From Streptomyces griseoruber (GTDB taxonomy: Bacteria > Actinomycetota > Actinomycetes > Streptomycetales > Streptomycetaceae): 64,000 bases of DNA. Location of the stretch: positions 1 to 64,000 of the forward strand of contig NZ_KQ948790.1 in the NCBI RefSeq assembly GCF_001514205.1, given 5' to 3'. Positions 15,398-23,598 of the stretch are shown here, in pieces. A program made the translations under genes and the position numbers. A model generated the notes under the pieces. That model had not been told where the DNA came from. It saw only the letters and a program-made list of their open reading frames with translations, and ran no database searches. How positions within the stretch are numbered: position 1 is the stretch's first letter; every line of letters starts with the position of its first letter.

Positions 15398-16780
15398 ATG
15401 CGCAGGACGAGCAACACCATCCGGACACGCAGGACCGTGAAGACGGCCGCCGCGCTCGCGGCGGGAGCCCTCGCGCTCTCGCTCACCGCGTGCGGCGGGG
15501 ACGACGACAAGAGCACCGGCAACGGAAGCGGCACCGGCACCGGGGACACCGGCAGCGGCCTGAGCCTGCCCAAGCTGGACGGGACCACGCTCGAGGTGGC
15601 CGCCGTGTGGACGGGCTCGGAGCAGGCGAACTTCAAGAAGGTCCTGGCGGAGTTCGAGAAGCGCACCGGCGCGAAGGTGACCTTCGTGCCCGCGCAGGAC
15701 CCGATCATCAACTTCCTGGGGTCGAAGATCGCGGGCGGTTCGCCGCCGGACGTGGCGATGCTCCCCCAGCCCGGCGCCGTCAAGCAGGCGGTCGACCAGG
15801 GCTGGGCGAAGCCGCTGGGCGCGGACGCCCTGAAGGAGCTGCGGAAGAACTACTCGCAGGGCTGGCAGGACATCGGCAAGGTCGACGGCAAGCAGTACGG
15901 CGTCTACTACAAGGCCGCCAACAAGTCGCTGATCTGGTACAACGCGCAGGTCTTCGAGAACGCGGGCGCGAGCGAGCCGAAGACGTGGGACGAGCTGCTG
16001 AACACCGCGCAGACGGTGTACGACTCCGGTGTCACGCCGTTCTCGGTCGGCGGCGCCGACGGCTGGACGCTCACCGACTGGTTCGAGAACGTCTATCTGT
16101 CCCAGGCGGGCCCGGAGAAGTACGACCAGCTCGCCCAGCACAAGATCAAGTGGACGGATCCGTCGGTGAAGGAGGCGCTGACCACGCTGGCCCAGGTCTG
16201 GGGCAAGAAGGACTGGATCGCGGGCGGGGCGAGCGGCGCGCTCCAGACGGAGTTCCCGGCCTCGGTGACACAGACGTTCACCGGCGGCGACCAGCCGAAG
16301 GCCGCCATGGTCTACGAGGGCGACTTCGTGCAGGTCAACATCGCGGACACCAAGGCGAAGGTGGGCACGGACGCGAAGGTGTTCCCGTTCCCGAAGGCCG
16401 GCGGCACCGCGCCGGTGGTCTCCGGCGGTGACGCGGCGGTCATCCTGAAGGACTCCGAGGGTGCGCAGGCGCTGGCGACCTTCCTGGCCTCGCCGGAGGC
16501 CGCGACGATCCAGGCCAAGCTGGGCGGCTACCTCTCGCCGAACAAGAACGTCGCGATCTCCTCGTATCCGAACGAGGTCCAGCAGAAGATCGCCAAGGCG
16601 CTGATCGCGTCCGGCGACGACTTCCGCTTCGACATGTCCGACCAGGCCCCGCAGGCCTTCGGCGGCACGCCCGGCAAGGGCGAGTGGAAGGATCTCCAGG
16701 ACTTCCTGAAGAACCCGACGGACGTGGCCGGCACCCAGAGGCAACTGGAGTCGGACGCGGCGGCGGCGTACGGGAACTGA
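15398..16780 (+). CDS. Sugar ABC transporter substrate-binding lipoprotein (CUT1 type)
   Basis: 460 aa from ATG 15398 (a GTG one codon earlier is the alternative). An Arg-rich N-terminus, a hydrophobic segment and the lipobox LTAC form a lipoprotein signal (Cys near residue 34). The mature part starts with an Asp/Ser/Gly-rich linker. The family-1 binding fold follows, with conserved stretches such as WYNAQVFENAG, PKTWDEL and AAMVYEGDFV. It is the extracellular receptor for the two permeases directly downstream (7-bp gap). TTGACA at 15297-15302 is a possible -35. The substrate is unknown; an oligosaccharide is likely. Confidence 0.93.
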   Translation: MRRTSNTIRTRRTVKTAAALAAGALALSLTACGGDDDKSTGNGSGTGTGDTGSGLSLPKLDGTTLEVAAVWTGSEQANFKKVLAEFEKRTGAKVTFVPAQDPIINFLGSKIAGGSPPDVAMLPQPGAVKQAVDQGWAKPLGADALKELRKNYSQGWQDIGKVDGKQYGVYYKAANKSLIWYNAQVFENAGASEPKTWDELLNTAQTVYDSGVTPFSVGGADGWTLTDWFENVYLSQAGPEKYDQLAQHKIKWTDPSVKEALTTLAQVWGKKDWIAGGASGALQTEFPASVTQTFTGGDQPKAAMVYEGDFVQVNIADTKAKVGTDAKVFPFPKAGGTAPVVSGGDAAVILKDSEGAQALATFLASPEAATIQAKLGGYLSPNKNVAISSYPNEVQQKIAKALIASGDDFRFDMSDQAPQAFGGTPGKGEWKDLQDFLKNPTDVAGTQRQLESDAAAAYGN

Positions 16781-16787
16781 CCCGGCG

Positions 16788-18080
16788 ATGAGGCGGTCCG
16801 TAACCGGCACGCGCAAAACCGTGGCGGCGCTCTTCCTGCTGCCCGCCCTGGTGCTGCTGGGCGCGCTCGTGGTGTACCCGATCGGGTACTCGGTCGTGCG
16901 CAGTTTCTACGACCGGTCCGGCGACGGTTTCGCCGGAGTCGACAACTACAAGGCCCTCTTCACGGACGCCGGCATCCGCACGGCCCTGAAGAACAACGTG
17001 ATCTGGGTGGTGTTCGCGCCGACGGTCGCGACCGCCCTCGGTCTGATCTTCGCGGTGCTGACCGAGCGGGTGCGCTGGGGCACGGCGTTCAAGCTGGTCG
17101 TCTTCATGCCGATGGCGATCTCGATGCTCGCCGCCGGCATCATCTTCCGGCTGGTGTACGACCAGGACCCGGACAAGGGGGTCGCGAACGCGGTGTGGGT
17201 GGGGGTGCACGACACGTTCGTCCAGGCGTCCGCGTTCCCGAAGGCCCACCCGGGCCGTGACTCGCCGCTCACCGCACACAACGGCGGCTATCTCACCAAG
17301 GCGACGGTCAGCACCGGCACCCCGGTCGCCCTTCCCCTGGTCGGCGTCGCCCCCGACCAGATGCCCGACGGCGCGAAGAAGGCCGTGCGGGCGGCGCCGG
17401 ACCCGGGAAGGATCACCGGCACCACCTGGCAGGACTTCACCCGCGGCAAGGGCGTCGGCACCCTGGGCGCCCCGGACCCCACGGAGCTGGGCTACGCCGG
17501 GATGAGGATCGAGGCGGTCAAGGACGGCAAGGTGGTCGCCGCCACCACGGCCGCCGACGACGGCACCTTCACCCTGCCCGCCGCGGCCGACGGGGCCCGG
17601 CTGCGGCTGCCCGCGAGCAACTTCGAGGAGCCGTACAACGGCCTGGACTGGCTGGGCCCCTCACTGGTCACACCGGCGATCATCGGGTCGTACATCTGGA
17701 TGTGGGCCGGTTTCGCGATGGTGCTGATCGCGGCCGGGCTCGCCGGGGTGCCGCGGGAACTCCTGGAGGCGGCGCGGGTCGACGGGGCGAACGAGTGGCA
17801 GGTGTTCCGCCGGGTCACCGTGCCGCTGCTCGCGCCGGTCCTGGCGGTCGTCACCGTCACCCTGATGATCAATGTGCTGAAGGTGTTCGACCTGGTGTTC
17901 ATCATCGCCCCGGGCTCCTCGCAGGACGACGCGAACGTGCTGGCGCTGGAGCTGTACCGCAAGGGCTTCTCGGAGAACCAGCCCGGCATCGCCAGCGCGA
18001 TCGCGGTGTTCCTGCTGCTGCTGGTGATCCCGGTGATGTGGTTCAACGTGCGCAGGCTCAGGCGGGAGGTGCGGCGATGA
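16788..18080 (+). CDS. Sugar ABC transporter permease, MalF type, with large extracellular insertion
   Basis: 430 aa, about 120-140 more than most CUT1 permeases. Three TM segments occupy about 12-32, 70-94 and 103-125. Residues of about 128-290 form an extracellular insertion. TM segments then resume (291 onward), with the EAA loop EAARVDGANEWQVFRRVTVP. Within the insertion, about 235-275 (AGMRIEAVKDGKVVAATT, DDGTFTLPA) resembles a carboxypeptidase-regulatory-like beta-sandwich. The insertion sits where E. coli MalF carries its P2 loop, which touches the binding protein. It overlaps the next gene by 4 bp (ATGA), so translation is coupled. Confidence 0.92.
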   Translation: MRRSVTGTRKTVAALFLLPALVLLGALVVYPIGYSVVRSFYDRSGDGFAGVDNYKALFTDAGIRTALKNNVIWVVFAPTVATALGLIFAVLTERVRWGTAFKLVVFMPMAISMLAAGIIFRLVYDQDPDKGVANAVWVGVHDTFVQASAFPKAHPGRDSPLTAHNGGYLTKATVSTGTPVALPLVGVAPDQMPDGAKKAVRAAPDPGRITGTTWQDFTRGKGVGTLGAPDPTELGYAGMRIEAVKDGKVVAATTAADDGTFTLPAAADGARLRLPASNFEEPYNGLDWLGPSLVTPAIIGSYIWMWAGFAMVLIAAGLAGVPRELLEAARVDGANEWQVFRRVTVPLLAPVLAVVTVTLMINVLKVFDLVFIIAPGSSQDDANVLALELYRKGFSENQPGIASAIAVFLLLLVIPVMWFNVRRLRREVRR

Positions 18081-18928
18081 CGACGGCGGGCAGGTGGCTG
18101 ATCGAGAAGGTCAACAGCGGTCTGGTCCGGGGCTTCCTCCTGGTCGTCGGCCTGTTCTGGCTGGTGCCGACGATCGGTCTGCTGATCTCCTCGCTGCGCT
18201 CCCCGGAGGACCTGAGCGCGAGCGGCTGGTGGACGGTGTTCGGCAAGCCCTCCCAGCTCACCTTCGACAGCTACCGCAAGCTGCTGGAGAACGGCGACAT
18301 CACCGACTCCCTCGTCAACACGGTGCTGATCACCGTCCCGGCGACGCTGCTGGTCGTCTTCATCGGCTCGCTCGCCGGATACGCCTTCGCCTGGATGGAG
18401 TTCCCGGGCCGCGACTGGTGGTTCCTGGCCGTCGTGGGGCTGCTGGTGGTGCCGGTGCAGGTGGCGCTGATCCCGATCGCCGAACTCTTCGGCAAGATAG
18501 GTCTGTTCGGCTCGGTCTTCGGGGTGGTCCTGTTCCATGTCGGCTTCGGTCTGCCGTTCGCGGTGTTCCTGCTGCGGAACTTCTTCGCGGAGATCCCGCG
18601 CGAACTGCTGGAGGCGGCCCGGCTGGACGGGGCGGGCGAACTGCGCCTGTTCTTCAGGGTCGTGATGCCGCTGGGCGGTCCGGCGATCGCGAGCCTGGCC
18701 ATCTTCCAGTTCCTGTGGGTGTGGAACGACATGCTGGTGGCGCTGGTGTTCACCAACGCCGACAGCCAGCCGATCACGGTCGCCCTCCAGACGCAGGTAC
18801 GGCAGTTCGGCAACAACATCGACGTGCTGGCACCCGGCGCGTTCATCTCGATGGTGATCCCGCTGGCCGTGTTCTTCGCGTTCCAGCGGCAGTTCGTGTC
18901 CGGGGTGATGGCGGGAGCCGTCAAATAA
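18077..18928 (+). CDS. Sugar ABC transporter permease, MalG type
   Basis: 283 aa from an ATG at 18077 inside the stop of the previous gene, preceded by gggaggtg. Six TM segments and the EAA loop EAARLDGAGELRLFFRVVMP are visible. It partners the MalF-type permease and the lipoprotein upstream. No ATPase gene is in this operon. In Streptomyces such importers usually share the ATPase MsiK encoded elsewhere (established for several systems; inferred here). A terminator follows at once. Confidence 0.94.
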   Translation: MTTAGRWLIEKVNSGLVRGFLLVVGLFWLVPTIGLLISSLRSPEDLSASGWWTVFGKPSQLTFDSYRKLLENGDITDSLVNTVLITVPATLLVVFIGSLAGYAFAWMEFPGRDWWFLAVVGLLVVPVQVALIPIAELFGKIGLFGSVFGVVLFHVGFGLPFAVFLLRNFFAEIPRELLEAARLDGAGELRLFFRVVMPLGGPAIASLAIFQFLWVWNDMLVALVFTNADSQPITVALQTQVRQFGNNIDVLAPGAFISMVIPLAVFFAFQRQFVSGVMAGAVK

Positions 18929-18934
18929 CCACCA

Positions 18935-18964
18935 CGGGGGCGGGACGTCACGGTCCCGCCCCCG
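18935..18964 (+). terminator. Terminator of the sugar ABC operon
   Basis: A perfect 12-bp GC stem (cgggggcgggac / gtcccgcccccg) with a 6-base loop, 7 bases after the stop codon. Confidence 0.85.
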
Positions 18965-19067
18965 CTCGTTCACCCGGAATCCCCCGAATGCCGTACGAAC
19001 CGTAACCGATTCACTCCATCGGCCGTTCCCGGGCAAGGCCCTGCCCGCGCCGACCCATGGATGCCCC

Positions 19068-21332
19068 TTGCCCAGGTTCAGTGTCATCGTCCCCGCGTAC
19101 AAGGTTCAGGCGTATCTGCACGAGTGCCTCGAATCGGTGCTGTCCCAGTCGTGGACCGATCTCGAACTGATCGCCGTCGACGACTGCTCGCCGGACGCCT
19201 GCGGAGAGATCATCGACGAGTTCGCGGCGCGCGATCCACGGGTTCGCGCGGTGCATCTGCCGGAGAACGCGGGTCTGGGCCGGGCCCGCAACGCCGGGAT
19301 GCGGGTGGCGGTCGGCGACTATCTGCTGTTCCTGGACTCCGACGACACCCTCACCCCGGACGCGCTGCGCGCGATCGCCGACCGGCTGAAGGAGACCGGC
19401 GAACCGGACGTCCTGGTCTACGACTACGCGCGCACCTACTGGACGGGCGAGGCCGAGCGCAACAAGGTCGCGGCCGTGCTCGGCGAACAGGGTCCGGCCC
19501 CGTTCCGGCTGGAGGACCGCCCGGAGTTGTTCCGGCTGCTGATGGTGGCCTGGAACAAGGCCTGCAAGCGGGAGTTCGTCGACCGCGTGGGCCTGGCCTT
19601 CCCGCCGGGCTACTACGAGGACACGCCGTGGACGTATCCGGCGCTGATGGCGGCGGAGTCGATCGCGACGCTCGACCGGGTCTGTGTGCACTACCGCCAG
19701 CGCCGCCGCGGCAACATCCTGTCCACCACCAGCCGCCGGCACTTCGACGTCTTCGAGCAGTACGACCGGGTCTTCGCGTTCGTCGAGGAGCACCCCGAGC
19801 TGGCGCGCTGGCGGCCGGTGCTGTTCCGCCGCATGGTCGACCACTTCACGACGATCTTCGCCAAGCGGGACCGGCTGCCGCGTGCCGCGCGCGCCGAGTT
19901 CCTGCGCCGGGCCCGCTCCCACTACCGCCGCTACCTCACCCCCGGCACCAGGATCCCGCTGCGCTCCCGGCTGCGCCACACCCTCGTCCACCTCGGCCTG
20001 CACCGCACCTACCGGGGGCTCCAGGCGGCCATGACCCTGCGCCGCCGCGCCGTGAAGCTCGCCGTGAAGCTGGCCCGCGCCCTGCGGGCCGCCCTGCTCC
20101 AGACGCACTACCGCGTCCAGCTGCGGCTGCCCCTGCGCGCCGACCGCGCGGTGTTCGGGGCGTACTGGGGGCGCGGGCACGGCTGCAACCCGGGCGCGCT
20201 GGAGGCCGCGTTCCGCGCCTACGCGCCCGAGGTGCGCACCGCGTGGATCGCGCGCCCCGAGCACCGGCAGGCGATCCCGCCGGGCCCGCGCCCCCTCACC
20301 CCCGGCACGGCCGCCTACTGGACGGCGCTGGCCCGCTCCAAGTACCTCGTCAACAACGTCAACTTCGACCGCAGGCTGGTCAAACGGCCCGGCCAGGTCT
20401 TCGTGCAGACCCAGCACGGCACCCCCCTCAAGCACATGGGCCTCGACCTCCAGGAACGCCCGGCGGCCGCCCGGGACATGGACTTCGAGGAGCTGCTGCG
20501 CGGCGTCGACAAATGGGACTACGTGCTGTCCGCCAACCGCCACACCACCCTGACCTGGGAGCGCGTCTACCCCGGCCGGTACCGGACCCTGGAGTACGGC
20601 TATCCGCGCAACGACGTCTTCCAGCGGGCGACCGCGGCGGACGTGGCCCGGCTGCGCGACTCCCTCGGCATCCCCCGCGACACGGTCGCGATCCTGTACG
20701 CGCCCACCCACCGCGACCACCGGCGCACCCAGTACCCCGCCCTGGACCTGGAGCGCGTCCTGCGCCGCCTGGGCCCGCGCTTCGTGGTGCTGGCCCGCGC
20801 GCACCACTGGCAGGGCGCCCTCCTCGCACAGCGCACGCCCGGGGTCATCGACGTCGGCGACCATCCCAGTGTCGAGTCGCTCTGCCTCGCCTCGGACGCC
20901 CTGGTCACGGACTACTCGTCGATCATGTTCGACTACGCCAACCTGGACCGCCCGATCGTGGTGCACGCCCCCGACGAGGACTGGGCGGCGTACCGGGCGG
21001 CCCGCGGCGTCTACTTCGATCTGCGTGCCGTCCCGCCGGGCGCGGTGGCGCGCAGCGAGGACGAGCTGATCGACATCTTCAGCACCGGCCACTGGCGCGG
21101 CTCCCGCTCGACGCAGCTGCGGGCCGGGTTCCGCGAGCGGTTCTGCCCGTACGACGACGGGCGCGCCGCCGAGCGGGTCGTACGGCGGATCGTGCTGGGC
21201 GAGACCCAGCTGCCGCCGGTCGTGCCGCTCGCCGAGCGCCGGCCCGTGCCGTCGGCGGCGGCCTCGGGCCACCCCCCGCTCACCGCCGTACCGCAGCCTT
21301 CCGGTGCGCAGCCCGTCACCGACGGCCGCTGA
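19068..21332 (+). CDS. Bifunctional glycosyltransferase (GT2) / TagF-like polyol-phosphate polymerase, copy 1
   Basis: 754 aa from TTG 19068, chosen because the two paralogs downstream start with the same Pro-Arg-Phe-Ser. Residues 1-280 are a GT-A fold: FSVIVPAYKV, VDDCSPD, the DXD-like FLDSDDT, and PPGYYEDTPW. After a basic linker, about 360-735 resemble CDP-glycerol glycerophosphotransferases, with HGTPLK (His450), EYGYPRNDV, YAPTHRD, ARAHH and VTDYSSIMFDYANLDRPIV. It is predicted to build a phosphate-linked polymer with glycosyl units, as in teichoic-acid-like glycopolymers, at the cytoplasmic membrane face. It is first of three tandem paralogs (56-bp and 8-bp gaps). Confidence 0.88.
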   Translation: MPRFSVIVPAYKVQAYLHECLESVLSQSWTDLELIAVDDCSPDACGEIIDEFAARDPRVRAVHLPENAGLGRARNAGMRVAVGDYLLFLDSDDTLTPDALRAIADRLKETGEPDVLVYDYARTYWTGEAERNKVAAVLGEQGPAPFRLEDRPELFRLLMVAWNKACKREFVDRVGLAFPPGYYEDTPWTYPALMAAESIATLDRVCVHYRQRRRGNILSTTSRRHFDVFEQYDRVFAFVEEHPELARWRPVLFRRMVDHFTTIFAKRDRLPRAARAEFLRRARSHYRRYLTPGTRIPLRSRLRHTLVHLGLHRTYRGLQAAMTLRRRAVKLAVKLARALRAALLQTHYRVQLRLPLRADRAVFGAYWGRGHGCNPGALEAAFRAYAPEVRTAWIARPEHRQAIPPGPRPLTPGTAAYWTALARSKYLVNNVNFDRRLVKRPGQVFVQTQHGTPLKHMGLDLQERPAAARDMDFEELLRGVDKWDYVLSANRHTTLTWERVYPGRYRTLEYGYPRNDVFQRATAADVARLRDSLGIPRDTVAILYAPTHRDHRRTQYPALDLERVLRRLGPRFVVLARAHHWQGALLAQRTPGVIDVGDHPSVESLCLASDALVTDYSSIMFDYANLDRPIVVHAPDEDWAAYRAARGVYFDLRAVPPGAVARSEDELIDIFSTGHWRGSRSTQLRAGFRERFCPYDDGRAAERVVRRIVLGETQLPPVVPLAERRPVPSAAASGHPPLTAVPQPSGAQPVTDGR

Positions 21333-21388
21333 ACACCGTTTGCCCGACGAACACACCGGCGCAGCACGCCCGACAGAGAAAGAGCAGC

Positions 21389-23590
21389 ATGCCCCGCTTC
21401 AGCATCATCGTCCCGTCCCATGGGGTCGCGGGCCGGCTGTCCCTGGCGCTGGACTCCGTCCTCGCCCAGTCCTTCGGCGACTTCGAGCTGATCCCGGTCT
21501 GCGACGCGCCGGACGCCCCGGCCGCCGTCCTCGCCGCCGGGTACGCCGGGCGGGACCCACGGGTGACGCCGGTCCACTCGCCGCCGTCGGCGGGCCTGGC
21601 CGGGGCGCGCAACACCGGGATGCGGGCGGCGCACGGGACGTATCTGCTGTTCCTCGACGGTGACGACACCCTCGCCCCGGGCGCCCTGGCGGCGCTGGAC
21701 GCCCGCCTTGCCGCCACCGGTGACGTGGACGTCCTGTACGTCGAGCACGAGCGCGTCCCGTGGTGGGAGGGCGAGCCGGCCAACCCGGCGGCCCCGCTGC
21801 TGGCGAAGGCCCCCGAGGGCGCCTTCACCCCGGCCGAGGCGCCCCGGATCACCGGGGTGCTGCTGCCCGCCTGGAGCGCCGCCTACCGCCGCGCCTTCCT
21901 CGCCGAGCGGCGGCTCGCCTTCCCCGAGGGGCACTTCACCGACATCGGCTTCGGCGCTCTGGTCACCCTGCGGGCCGAGCGGATCGCGGTGCTGCGCTCG
22001 GTCGTCGTGCGGCATCTGCTGCGCCGGCAGGGCAGCCGGCTCAACCTTCCGGGCGAGCACCACACCGAACTGCTGGACCGCATCGAGCCGGTGCTGGCCG
22101 CGGCCGCCGCACTCGGTCTGCCCGCCGACCGGTCGGGGCCGCTGTTCGAGCAGCTCTTCGCCCTCGTCCTCAAGACGGCCGCGCACCCGCGCCGGCTGCC
22201 GGGCCGCCGTCGCCGGGCCTTCTTCCGCCGCGCGGGCCGGCTGTACCGCCGCCACCGCCCCGCCGGTCTGCGCAGGCCGGGCGGGAGCCTCGGGGTGCAG
22301 CACCGGCTGCTCGCGGCAGGGGCGTACACGGCGTTCCGTGCGCTGCGCGGCGCCAACCAGCGGCTGTCGGCCGCCGCCCAGCGCCTGGCGCGCCCCCGGG
22401 GGCTGCGCACGCGCCTGTTCTACCGGCGCCAGCTGCGCCGCCGTCTCGACCCGAACCTGGCGGTGTACTGCGCCTACTGGGGCCGCGGTTACGCGTGCAG
22501 CCCGGCCGCGATCCACGCGAAGGCCGCCGAACTCGCCCCGCACATCCGCTCGGTGTTCCTCGTCGAGCCCGGTCAGGCGCACACCGTGCCCGAGGGCGTC
22601 GACCACGCCGTGATCGGCAGCCGCCGCTACTGGCAGGTCCTGGCCCGCGCCACGTACCTGGTCAACAACGCCAACTTCGCGGAGGGCGTGGTCAAGCGGG
22701 AGGGCAGTGTGCATGTGCAGACCCAGCACGGCACCCCGCTGAAGAAGATGGGTGTCGACCAGTCGACGTACCCGGTGGTGGCGGCCGCGAGCGGCTCGTT
22801 CACCAAGCTGCTCGGGCGGGTGGACCGCTGGGACTTCAACCTCTCCTCCAACACCCACTCCACACAGGTGTGGGAGCGCGCCTTCCCCGGCCGCTACGAG
22901 CACCTGGAGTACGGCTATCCGCGCAACGACGTCCTCTACACGGCGACCGCCGAGGACGTGGCCCGGATCCGGCGGGAGCTGGGGGTGCCCGAGGGGAGGA
23001 CGGCCGTGCTGTACGCGCCGACCCACCGCGACTGGCGGACCGGCTTCGAGGGCGGCCTGGACCTGGAGGCCTTCTGCGAGGCGGCCGGCGAGGACGTCGT
23101 CGTCCTGCTGCGCGCCCACTACTTCTACGACGTGGGCCGCGCCCGCGGCACGGGCCGGATCCTCGACGTCACCGGCCACCGCTCCTCCGAGGAGGTGTGC
23201 CTGGCCGCCGACGCGCTGGTCACGGACTACTCGTCGATCATGTTCGACTACGCCAACCTGGACCGCCCGATCGTCGTGTACGCCGACGACTGGGAGGTCT
23301 ACACCGAGACGCGGGGCGTGTACTTCGACCTGATGGCGGCGCCGCCGGGACCGGTGGCCCGTACTCCGGAGGAGCTGGCGCGGGTGTTCCGCGACGGCGG
23401 GTACGCCTCGCCGGAGTCCGGGGAGCTCAGGGCCGCGTTCCGGGCCCGTTTCTGCCAGTTCGACGACGGCCGGGCCGCCGAGCGCGTGGTGCGCAGGGTG
23501 CTGCTCGGCGAGCCCCCGGAGGCGATCGAGCCCGTGCTGCCGCTCGCCGAACGCGTCCCGGCCCCCGCCGCCACCCCCGTGAGGAGCTGA
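21389..23590 (+). CDS. Bifunctional glycosyltransferase (GT2) / TagF-like polymerase, copy 2 (GT domain divergent)
   Basis: 733 aa from an ATG at 21389 (RBS agagaaagag). The C-terminal polymerase domain is well conserved: HGTPLK with His447, EYGYPRNDV, YAPTHRDWR, RAHYF and VTDYSSIMFDYANLDRPIV. The N-terminal GT2 domain is degenerate compared with copies 1 and 3. The nucleotide-binding VDD.S.D segment reads VCDAPDA, the GYYEDTPW catalytic region reads GHFTDIGF, and the QRR.GNILSTTSR segment is lost. The GT half may be inactive or have a different donor or acceptor. Same strand and probably the same operon as copies 1 and 3. Confidence 0.86.
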   Translation: MPRFSIIVPSHGVAGRLSLALDSVLAQSFGDFELIPVCDAPDAPAAVLAAGYAGRDPRVTPVHSPPSAGLAGARNTGMRAAHGTYLLFLDGDDTLAPGALAALDARLAATGDVDVLYVEHERVPWWEGEPANPAAPLLAKAPEGAFTPAEAPRITGVLLPAWSAAYRRAFLAERRLAFPEGHFTDIGFGALVTLRAERIAVLRSVVVRHLLRRQGSRLNLPGEHHTELLDRIEPVLAAAAALGLPADRSGPLFEQLFALVLKTAAHPRRLPGRRRRAFFRRAGRLYRRHRPAGLRRPGGSLGVQHRLLAAGAYTAFRALRGANQRLSAAAQRLARPRGLRTRLFYRRQLRRRLDPNLAVYCAYWGRGYACSPAAIHAKAAELAPHIRSVFLVEPGQAHTVPEGVDHAVIGSRRYWQVLARATYLVNNANFAEGVVKREGSVHVQTQHGTPLKKMGVDQSTYPVVAAASGSFTKLLGRVDRWDFNLSSNTHSTQVWERAFPGRYEHLEYGYPRNDVLYTATAEDVARIRRELGVPEGRTAVLYAPTHRDWRTGFEGGLDLEAFCEAAGEDVVVLLRAHYFYDVGRARGTGRILDVTGHRSSEEVCLAADALVTDYSSIMFDYANLDRPIVVYADDWEVYTETRGVYFDLMAAPPGPVARTPEELARVFRDGGYASPESGELRAAFRARFCQFDDGRAAERVVRRVLLGEPPEAIEPVLPLAERVPAPAATPVRS

Positions 23591-23598
23591 CCCCCGCA

